A DNA stretch of 64,000 bases from Draconibacterium aestuarii (GTDB taxonomy: Bacteria > Bacteroidota > Bacteroidia > Bacteroidales > Prolixibacteraceae). The position numbers and the translations under genes were made by a program. How positions within the stretch are numbered: position 1 is the stretch's first letter; every line of letters begins with the position of its first letter. This document shows positions 57,803 to 64,000 of this stretch, piece after piece. The notes beneath the pieces are model-generated. The model worked only from the letters and a program-made list of their open reading frames with translations, searched no databases and had not been told where the DNA came from. The stretch is taken from the NCBI GenBank assembly GCA_026671195.1, contig JAPOHD010000027.1, positions 743,428 to 807,427 of the forward strand, given 5' to 3'.

Positions 57803-59512
57803 ATGGCAAATTATTATAACGATAATAGCGAGTTAAAATTTCATCTGAGTCACCCTTTAATGCAGGAAATTGTACGTTTAAAAGAACGCAATTTTAGTTT
57901 TAAAGAGGAATTCGATTTTGCTCCACTGGATCACGAAGATGCAATCGACAGTTACGACCGCGTGTTGGAAGTTGTTGGTGAGATTTGCGGAAATATTGTT
58001 GCTGAAAATGCAGAAAGTATCGACGCTGAAGGACCGGAGGTGATCGACGGACACGTAAAATATGCCCGTGGAACCGAGGAGAACATAAAAGCCCTGCGTC
58101 AGGCAGGTTTAATGGGTATGTCGTTGCCGTACAAATACGACGGATTAAACTTTCCTATTGTGCCTTACATTATGGCTGCCGACATTGTATCGCGCGCCGA
58201 TGCGGGTTTTGTAAACATTTGGGGCTTACAGGACTGTGCCGAAACCATAAACGAATTTGCTTCGGAAGAGCAGAAACAAAAATATTTACCACGTGTTTGT
58301 GCCGGCGATACAATGGCCATGGACCTTACAGAGCCTGACGCGGGTTCCGATCTTCAGGCTGTGCAGCTAAAAGCTACCTGGAGTGAAGAAAAACAAACCT
58401 GGTTGTTGAACGGTGTAAAACGTTTTATCACCAATGGCGATGGCGAAATTTCTTTGGTATTGGCACGTTCTGAGCCGGGAACAAAAGATGGCCGTGGTCT
58501 TTCAATGTTTATTTACGATAAACTTGACGGTGGGGTAACTGTACGTCGTATCGAGCATAAAATGGGAATTATCGGATCGCCAACCTGCGAACTGGTATTT
58601 AAAGATGCTCCGGGCGAATTGGTTGGTTCGCGTAAAATGGGACTGATTAAATATGTTATGGCATTAATGAACGGTGCGCGTTTGGGTATTGCAGCCCAGT
58701 CGGTAGGTTTATGTGAGGCTGCTTACCGCGAGTCGATTATATATGCCAAAGAGCGCATGCAGTTTGGTAAAGCCATTATTAAGTTCCCGGCAGTATACGA
58801 AATGCTGACGAATATGAAAGCAAAACTTGATGCTTCGCGTACCTTGTTGTACGAAACAGCTCGTTTTGTCGATATGTACAAAACATATATGCACATTGCT
58901 GAAGAGCGTAAACTGGAGAAGGAAGAGCGCGATGAAATGAAAAAGTATCAGCGTTTGGCCGACATCTACACGCCTCTTGTAAAAGGAATGGCAAGCGAAT
59001 ACAGTAACCAGTTGGCTTACGATGCGGTGCAAATTCACGGTGGATCAGGATTTATGAAAGATTACCCTGTTGAGCGTATTTACCGCGATGCACGTATTAC
59101 TTCTATTTACGAAGGTACAACGCAGTTGCAGGTTGTGGCTGCTATTCGTGGGGTTACTACGGGAGCGTATTTAAACCAGATTCGCGTTTACGAAGCCAAG
59201 CAGGTTTCGCCTCAGTTGGAGTACTTAAAACGCACTTTAATTATTCTTACCGAAGATTACGAGCAGGCCGTTAAACAAGTAACTGCTACAAACGATAACG
59301 AATTTATCGATTTTCATGCACGCAGATTGGTAGAAATGGCCGGACACATTATTATGAGCTATTTGTTGTTGTTGGATACCAACCGCGACGAAATGTTTAT
59401 GAAATCGACCAAGAACTACATTAAATTTGCTAAAGCTGAAATTAAAGCCCATGCCGAATACATCAGAACTTCGGAGTTAAGTGATTTGGGCGACTTCAAA
59501 ATGGAGTTGTAA
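57803..59512 (+). CDS. Acyl-CoA dehydrogenase
   Basis: 569-aa flavoprotein that oxidises acyl-CoA to enoyl-CoA and reduces the adjacent ETF. Blocks: MDLTEPDAGSDLQAVQLKAT, GVKRFITNGD, RIEHKMGIIGSPTCELVF, RMQFGKAIIKFPAV, QIHGGSGFMKDYPVERIYRD and the end RITSIYEGTTQLQ, where the Glu of YEGT is the usual catalytic base position. The extra C-terminal region (about residues 450-569) fits the long ACAD type found with etfBA in Bacteroidota. The chain-length preference is unknown. Confidence 0.94.
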   Translation: MANYYNDNSELKFHLSHPLMQEIVRLKERNFSFKEEFDFAPLDHEDAIDSYDRVLEVVGEICGNIVAENAESIDAEGPEVIDGHVKYARGTEENIKALRQAGLMGMSLPYKYDGLNFPIVPYIMAADIVSRADAGFVNIWGLQDCAETINEFASEEQKQKYLPRVCAGDTMAMDLTEPDAGSDLQAVQLKATWSEEKQTWLLNGVKRFITNGDGEISLVLARSEPGTKDGRGLSMFIYDKLDGGVTVRRIEHKMGIIGSPTCELVFKDAPGELVGSRKMGLIKYVMALMNGARLGIAAQSVGLCEAAYRESIIYAKERMQFGKAIIKFPAVYEMLTNMKAKLDASRTLLYETARFVDMYKTYMHIAEERKLEKEERDEMKKYQRLADIYTPLVKGMASEYSNQLAYDAVQIHGGSGFMKDYPVERIYRDARITSIYEGTTQLQVVAAIRGVTTGAYLNQIRVYEAKQVSPQLEYLKRTLIILTEDYEQAVKQVTATNDNEFIDFHARRLVEMAGHIIMSYLLLLDTNRDEMFMKSTKNYIKFAKAEIKAHAEYIRTSELSDLGDFKMEL

Positions 59513-59835
59513 AAAATAGCTACAAGCTACAAGAATTAGATAGCCACTTTCCCTTCAGTTGACGGGGAAGTGGCTTTTTTTATGCTAATTTTTACCACCT
59601 CAACGTTGTAAACACAATGCCTTCCTCCTCATTAAGGAGGAGAAATTTTAGCCTGTATGACCTTGTTAGGTTCATATAATATTGGAATGTAAGATTCAAT
59701 TCGAACCACGAATGATTGTATCCAATTCTGCCTTTCTTCGTATATAGCAAGTACAGTTGTAAAAATCAGTATCCACTACACAGGAATTCCAAACACATTC
59801 CAGGTAAATGAATTATTAACTAAAATGAACGGATC
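59513..59835. other. Intergenic region with terminator
   Basis: The etf operon terminator at about 59542-59584 (AGCCACTTTCCC with GGGGAAGTGGCT, then T-run) takes up the left part. The remaining 250 bp show no open frame or repeat; the next gene has its ATG at 59836. Confidence 0.7.
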
Positions 59836-60615
59836 ATGAAAAAGAGAAGTAAAGTTATTGTGTTTGCTAGTGTTGCTGTATTAAGCGTATTATTTTGGGG
59901 AATTGTAATTACAGGTTGCGATTTAGTGCGGGAAAACACTCCTGCTATGGAAGAAAATTCAACGGTTGAATTGAAAAGCATGTCGGTTTTGCCCGAATTC
60001 CCGGGGGCAGGTGAATTTGTTGTTGGATTTACCAACAAATTCCTGGCCTTTGAAACAGGAAAAGTATTTACGTACGAAGGAGAAACCGAAGACGGAATGG
60101 AAACCATAGTTGTTGAAGTTACTGATGAAACAAAAGAAATAATGGGAGTTACAACTACTGTAGTCCGAGATATTGCCTACCTCGATGGCGAAATGGTGGA
60201 AAAAACCGACGACTGGTATGCGGAAGACAGTGAAGGCAATGTATGGTATTTTGGCGAGTACAGTGAAGAATGGGAAGATGGCGAACTTGTGGGAATTGAA
60301 GGTTCATGGGAAGCCGGAGTGGATGGTGCGTTGCCCGGAATGCTAATGCCTGCCAACCCTAAAATGGGAATGAAGTACCAGCAGGAATATTACGAAGGCG
60401 AGGCTGAAGACATGGCCATGGTAATTAATCTGAACAAAACGGTTGAGATTGAAATGGGAACATTCGAAGGATGTTTGGAAACCATGGAGTGGACGCCGCT
60501 GGAACCTGGTGAACGTGAGCATAAATTTTATAACCCGACTGTAGGTTTGGTAATGGAACTAAAACCGAAAGGAGGGCGTACCATGATTGAATTGGTAAGC
60601 ATTGATATACCATAA
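59836..60615 (+). CDS. Predicted lipoprotein, unknown function
   Basis: 259-aa protein with a lipoprotein signal (hydrophobic segment about residues 8-27, lipobox VITGC). The mature part is acidic and rich in beta-type stretches (GKVFTYEGETEDGMETIVVE, NVWYFGEYSEEWEDGELVGI, SWEAGVDGALPGMLMPANPK, EYYEGEAEDMAMVINL). I do not recognise the family. Single gene followed by a hairpin. Confidence 0.7.
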   Translation: MKKRSKVIVFASVAVLSVLFWGIVITGCDLVRENTPAMEENSTVELKSMSVLPEFPGAGEFVVGFTNKFLAFETGKVFTYEGETEDGMETIVVEVTDETKEIMGVTTTVVRDIAYLDGEMVEKTDDWYAEDSEGNVWYFGEYSEEWEDGELVGIEGSWEAGVDGALPGMLMPANPKMGMKYQQEYYEGEAEDMAMVINLNKTVEIEMGTFEGCLETMEWTPLEPGEREHKFYNPTVGLVMELKPKGGRTMIELVSIDIP

Positions 60616-60680
60616 ATTGAAGCGACACATTATTCCCACGTGTTATTATTCATTCATTCGCTGGCGCGGATTTGAAATTA

Positions 60681-60714
60681 GGAGTGCCCGGAAAATATTT
60701 TCGAGCACTCCGGT
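60681..60714 (+). terminator. Terminator-like hairpin
   Basis: GGAGTGC (60681-60687) pairs with GCACTCC (60705-60711), and GAAAATATTTTC inside is itself a palindrome. Only a weak T tail, so possibly inefficient or Rho-assisted. Confidence 0.5.
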
Positions 60715-60765
60715 AATTTAGACAATCTTCTGTTTTCGGAAATTATGAGTGCTGATATTGCCCCC

Positions 60766-61611
60766 TTAAATTTTTGATGCTAGGGTAAAAATGACATTTT
60801 CTCCATTCCAAATATCTCCTTTGGGTAATATGTCATCTCTGTGGTTAATAGTGGCAAATCCATGCTTCTCAAGCATAAATTTCAATTCTTCCTGGTTAAA
60901 GAAATGAGTCCAAAAACGATAGGTTTCAATAGTATCTTCGCAATCAATTATAAGATGTTGATAGAGTATCACTTTCTGCTCCTTGTACAAAAACGACTCA
61001 GATAATGCCACATAAGGACAGTTTTTCCAAAATCCGCTTTTTGCTACCTCCCAGGTTTTGGGAGTTATTTTTTGTTCGAGTGAATTGTCTTTAAGTACAT
61101 CAAAAATAAATATCCCGCCTTTTTTAAGCGTTTTGTAGATCGTCTTTAATAGTCTGTTTCTATCGTATGGCGTTAATACACCCAAATCGGTGTATATCAA
61201 TACTATTAAATCGTATTTATCCTTTTCAAACTCAAGCTCAAGATAACTTGCATTGATATATTCAATGTCAAGGCCTTTATCTCTTGCCGTTTTCTGAGCA
61301 TAGTCAATAGAATTTTTCGAGATATCCACTCCGGTAACTCTATGGCCTTTTTTTGCAAAAATCTCCGAATAAAGACCAGGGCCGCAGCCCAAATCAAGAA
61401 TTTCTAAGTTGCTTTTTCCATTTTGTAAATTTAAAATCCAGTTGGCAGTTTTTTGGATAGTTGACATTTTACGACTGCCAAGGTCTATTTCCGGATTTAG
61501 ATGGATATCTAATAATTGCTTTGAAATATGTTCATCAGTCCACATAAAAGAATTCCCTTTTTCATAAATTGTGGGCTTCTCAGACTTTAACAGAATATCT
61601 GCTATTTTCAT
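60766..61611 (-). CDS. Class I SAM-dependent methyltransferase
   Basis: 281-aa methyltransferase. ATG at 61611 (MKIADILLKSEKPTIYEKGN); the open frame extends 22 codons further upstream but without a better start. SAM motif I is ILDLGCGPGLYSEIF, motif II GVDISKNSIDYA, then YDLIVLIYTDLGVL and LKKGGIFIFDV. Substrate unknown. AT-rich, and at the border of the cassette-like region; no attC-like site was seen on its far side, so it may or may not be a cassette gene. Confidence 0.85.
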   Translation of the reverse strand: MKIADILLKSEKPTIYEKGNSFMWTDEHISKQLLDIHLNPEIDLGSRKMSTIQKTANWILNLQNGKSNLEILDLGCGPGLYSEIFAKKGHRVTGVDISKNSIDYAQKTARDKGLDIEYINASYLELEFEKDKYDLIVLIYTDLGVLTPYDRNRLLKTIYKTLKKGGIFIFDVLKDNSLEQKITPKTWEVAKSGFWKNCPYVALSESFLYKEQKVILYQHLIIDCEDTIETYRFWTHFFNQEELKFMLEKHGFATINHRDDILPKGDIWNGENVIFTLASKI

Positions 61612-61800
61612 TTTAATCAATTTAAATTCTCTCTGTCTGAGAGTTGTAATAAAAAATATTGCTAAAAGTATACGCACATAAAAATTAACGATGATTTGGA
61701 GATCAATGTTTCAGCGTATTTCCCCGGAACAGGGATTCAGATATGTACTATAAGTTTTTGAAGTACTGCAAAGGTAAAAAACAATTTTGAATTTGAGAAA
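61612..61800. other. Gene-free stretch between methyltransferase and intron relic
   Basis: About 190 bp with only a small hairpin (CTCTC-tgtct-GAGAG near 61632). If a third attC-like site once lay here, its other end is not recognisable. Confidence 0.35.
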
Positions 61801-61932
61801 AGTTGTTCCCGATGACTTAACGAACCTCTGTATATGCTCATGGGCAGAGCGCAAGGAGGGAGCGTAGCTCGCTTACGTACGTTGGTGTGAGAGGCGCATC
61901 CCGGCTATTTTAGCGGGGACCGTCTAGTCGAT
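61801..61932 (+). mobile_element. Group II intron 3'-end relic (probable)
   Basis: The sequence TTAACGAACCTCTGTATA, then TTACGTACGTTGGTGTGAGA and GAGGCGCATCCCGG, a hairpin CCCGGCTA-TTT-TAGCGGGG, and the end ACCGTCTAGTCGAT read like the stretch from the end of the maturase frame through the last domains of bacterial group II introns. No reverse transcriptase frame is present, so the intron is truncated. The plus-strand sequence after it is TAGCGGCTGGC, the complement of an attC-type R'' end (CCGCTA). Confidence 0.5.
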
Positions 61933-62762
61933 TAGCGGCTGGCATTGTTCTTTTTTTCAATATTGTTTTTAATCTCAATCCACCGATTAGTTCCAATTTC
62001 ACTTACTTGTCCTTTTTTTGCAAAATCAAATTCTCTCCAAGCTTTGTGCGGATTTTCAGGAATTAGTTTGTCATCCCTTATCTTTTCCCCAAGTTGCTTA
62101 TATGCTTCTTGAAATCGTTTGTCTTTTACCGCATAATCGTAAAACGATAAAATGTAAACATAATAGAAAAGGTTATATCGTAAAAATGGATACTCAACTT
62201 TCATAAAAGTTGTTCCAATCCCAAAGTTGCATGGTCCAACCGGCTGTCTTATTTCCCAATGTTGCAATAAAAAATCAACTCCTTTATTTAATTTTTCAAT
62301 AACATCGTTTGAGTTTTCTCTAAATCGAAAAGCATCTAAAATATATAAAGTTGTTCCAGGGTTACTGGCATCTGTCAACGGAGATTTTCCAAGTTTTACA
62401 GTCGCACACCTCCACCCTCCATCATTCCATTGAATGCCAAGCATGCATTTGTAACTGTTCTCAATGCGTGTGTCATTTTTTAAACCTAGTCTTCCCAATC
62501 CGGCTATAATTCTTGCTGTCAAACAAGGCAATTTTGAACTTTTCGGTGAATATTTAAAACATCCTTCTGTTGCTTGATATGAAAATATGAAATCGACAGC
62601 ATCTCCAATCTGTGGATTATCATTAATCGAATAGCCTATTTCTCCCAGAACTGATAAAGTGTCAATTGTAGAAAATCCCAATGGCGCGTGAATATCTCCA
62701 TCCGCTCTTGACCAAAATTGTCCTCCGTTATCGTTTTGTCGTTGAAGTATTTTTTCAATCAT
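61932..62762 (-). CDS. Prenyltransferase/squalene-cyclase-like alpha-alpha barrel protein
   Basis: 276-aa protein with repeats of the terpenoid cyclase/prenyltransferase barrel: GFSTIDTLSVLGEIG, DFIFSYQATEGCFKYSPKSS, GIQWNDGGWRCATVKLG and FLLQHWEIRQPVGPCNFGIG (QxxxGxW-like turns). The DxDD catalytic motif of cyclases is not seen, so enzymatic activity is doubtful. It has no signal peptide. The stop codon lies at the intron relic junction, on the minus strand, as a cassette gene directly before its attC would be. Confidence 0.6.
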   Translation of the reverse strand: MIEKILQRQNDNGGQFWSRADGDIHAPLGFSTIDTLSVLGEIGYSINDNPQIGDAVDFIFSYQATEGCFKYSPKSSKLPCLTARIIAGLGRLGLKNDTRIENSYKCMLGIQWNDGGWRCATVKLGKSPLTDASNPGTTLYILDAFRFRENSNDVIEKLNKGVDFLLQHWEIRQPVGPCNFGIGTTFMKVEYPFLRYNLFYYVYILSFYDYAVKDKRFQEAYKQLGEKIRDDKLIPENPHKAWREFDFAKKGQVSEIGTNRWIEIKNNIEKKNNASR

Positions 62763-62801
62763 TGCTTTGTTATTATTATCGCACGAGAATCTGTTTTGCT
62801 T

Positions 62802-62935
62802 GCCGCTAACGTTAAGTATAAGAATAGTAGCCGACTACATGGCAATTTCCTGTCAAGCTACAATAAAGTTGAACCAGACTATAACCCTTGAATTTACTAC
62901 TGTTTCGCTTATTTTGTATATAGATTGTTAGGCGC
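62802..62935 (-). repeat. attC-like recombination site 1
   Basis: Read on the minus strand it starts GCGCCTAACAATCTATATAC and ends with ACGTTAGCGGC. GCCTAAC fits the RYYYAAC core; the other end, GTTAGCG, departs from GTTRRRY in its last two positions. Inner arms AAAATAAGCGAA and CGGCTACTATTCTTATAC pair imperfectly across a variable centre. It is 134 bp, with the same layout and ends as site 2, and lies between two minus-strand genes. Confidence 0.6.
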
Positions 62936-62996
62936 TGTGTTATTTCTATCAATGGAATATACCAATCTTCCAAATTGCATCACAGAATTATACTCC

Positions 62997-63716
62997 TCAG
63001 AAGATAAATGGAATCAAGCGATAACGCACACGACGCACATAATCCCGATACCCTGGCAATTCTTCTTGTAAAGTTTTATCTTCCAGCACGGTCCTTATCA
63101 GGGCAATGATCAGCGCTACTATCACCGGAATGATTGTCCAAACAGAGCCGAAAGCCAGCACCATGCCCGGTAGTGCCAGAATATTTCCAGCATAACCAGG
63201 ATGTCTTACAATCCGATATGGGCCGCTGTCACATACCATATGCTCTCGGTCTGTTTGAATACGTACCATGGTTGAGAAGAAGCGGTTCTCTGCCAAAGCC
63301 CATCCGGCGAAGGTGTATCCTGGTACAATCAATATGAAACCCAGTATGTTGAGCCATATCGGGAATACTGGAGACCACCCAAAGTGGTGATCTAGTCCTG
63401 CCACAATAACTAATAGGAAAGATAAACTCACTGCCATTAATGGAGCAAGCACTTTATCCCACGCTTTCACATTCTGATCTTTTCCCAATTTGCCTCGTTC
63501 TGCCAGCAATCCCGGATGCCTTTTTTCTGCCCACATACGTGGACCTATACCCGCTATAACTATCAGCGCTGAATAAAACCAACCCTGCCACCAACCAAGA
63601 TCCCATCCGCTTATCAAGAGAACCAGTGGTATCAGGAGATACGTTATTATTGATCTAATCCAATATTTGGGGCTTGCAGTTTTTAATGCATTTTGATCAA
63701 CTCTCTTTGATACCAT
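62997..63716 (-). CDS. Isoprenylcysteine carboxyl methyltransferase-family membrane protein
   Basis: 239-aa membrane methyltransferase of the ICMT/PEMT type with about five helices. The C-terminal SAM-binding motif is SGPYRIVRHPGYAGNILALP with GYRDYVRRVRYRLIPFIF at the end. Likely methylates a lipid or small hydrophobic molecule. Its ribosome binding site is a full AAGGAGG seven bases before the ATG, unlike most genes here, and the GC content is higher: signs of import from outside Bacteroidota. Confidence 0.82.
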   Translation of the reverse strand: MVSKRVDQNALKTASPKYWIRSIITYLLIPLVLLISGWDLGWWQGWFYSALIVIAGIGPRMWAEKRHPGLLAERGKLGKDQNVKAWDKVLAPLMAVSLSFLLVIVAGLDHHFGWSPVFPIWLNILGFILIVPGYTFAGWALAENRFFSTMVRIQTDREHMVCDSGPYRIVRHPGYAGNILALPGMVLAFGSVWTIIPVIVALIIALIRTVLEDKTLQEELPGYRDYVRRVRYRLIPFIF

Positions 63717-63754
63717 ACTTATTCCTCCTTATTAAAAATTTCGGAAATGCCATT

Positions 63755-63889
63755 GGCACCTAACGTTGCGTATATGAAAAGTAGGCGATTGCGGGCTTCA
63801 AACTTATCAAACCGTTATAATTCTGAAGCGGGCTACAACATTTAAATTCACTAATATCACGCCTATTTTGTACATACATTGTGTGTGCC
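63755..63889 (-). repeat. attC-like recombination site 2
   Basis: Read on the minus strand it begins GGGCACACACAATGTATG and ends CGCAACGTTAGGTGCC, where GTTAGGT fits GTTRRRY exactly. The outer ends GGCAC and GTGCC pair; the inner arms (GTACAAAATAGGCG and CGCCTACTTTTCATATAC) pair over about 14-18 positions with a few mismatches. 135 bp, nearly the same length as site 1. It would belong to a cassette lying mostly beyond the window. Confidence 0.62.
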
Positions 63890-64000
63890 CAGCATGAGCA
63901 TGTGCACACTTTACCGAGACTCTGAAAAAATGTTTAAAATACAAATTTTTATTGTTAAAAGTAAAAGTGTAGCATGAGATTATTCCAGAGGGTGACCCGC
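63890..64000. other. Window edge, no gene recognised
   Basis: About 110 bp of mixed composition after attC-like site 2. If the cassette model is right, the 3' end of another minus-strand gene should begin near or beyond the window edge; no frame can be assigned from what is visible. Confidence 0.3.

Overview
The window looks like a piece of a Bacteroidota chromosome, most likely a marine member of the Marinilabiliales/Prolixibacteraceae type (the rank below phylum is inference). The evidence is two type IX secretion (T9SS) markers (PorT and an adhesin with a T9SS C-terminal sorting domain), a TamL-type lipoprotein barrel, the gene order tRNA-Gly, tRNA-Thr, tuf, (tRNA-Trp relic), secE, nusG, rplK, rplA, rplJ, rplL, rpoB, rpoC, DUF3467, promoters of the TTTG-N19/20-TAnnTTTG type, and generally weak Shine-Dalgarno sequences.

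Layout. 1-4.4 kb: secreted serine hydrolase, secreted esterase, a barrel protein, a small membrane protein and a decayed AbgT transporter. 4.7-11.5 kb: TetR regulator followed by a TolC / membrane-fusion / RND pump operon ending in a small PII-like protein. 11.5-18.5 kb: AraC regulator, an outer-membrane protein gene split by one in-frame TGA, LysE exporter, YaaA, an array of 21-bp repeats, DUF3127 and two FKBP isomerases. 18.7-27.6 kb: orphan MacB-like permease, GAPDH and an 1812-residue SprB-repeat adhesin. 27.7-31 kb: nitroreductase, LytTR two-component pair and a glycosyltransferase. 31.5-41.7 kb: PurL-like protein, menG, porT, a SpoU methyltransferase, tamL, a sodium symporter, a helix-hairpin-helix protein, rpsU, xerC and the ribosome hibernation factor. 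41.9-55 kb: translation and transcription core. 55.8-60.6 kb: etfB-etfA-acyl-CoA dehydrogenase operon and a lipoprotein. 60.7-64 kb: a differently composed tail with three genes on the minus strand.

The less ordinary material lies between genes. (1) A roughly 110-nt leader-like repeat occurs three times (11065, 55585, 55696). Each copy sits 109-112 nt before an ATG, and its first stem shows a compensatory base-pair change. (2) The right end carries two related 134-135 bp sequences with the layout of integron attC sites on the minus strand, plus what looks like the 3' end of a group II intron lodged in a third such site; this suggests an integron-type gene-cassette array. (3) Eleven exact-length 21-bp units form a degenerate tandem array beside yaaA. 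(4) The tuf-secE gap holds a tRNA relic without an anticodon arm where tRNA-Trp is expected. (5) A 57-nt palindrome is nested in an interspersed repeat at 31.2 kb. All assignments come from reading the sequence; no database search was possible.
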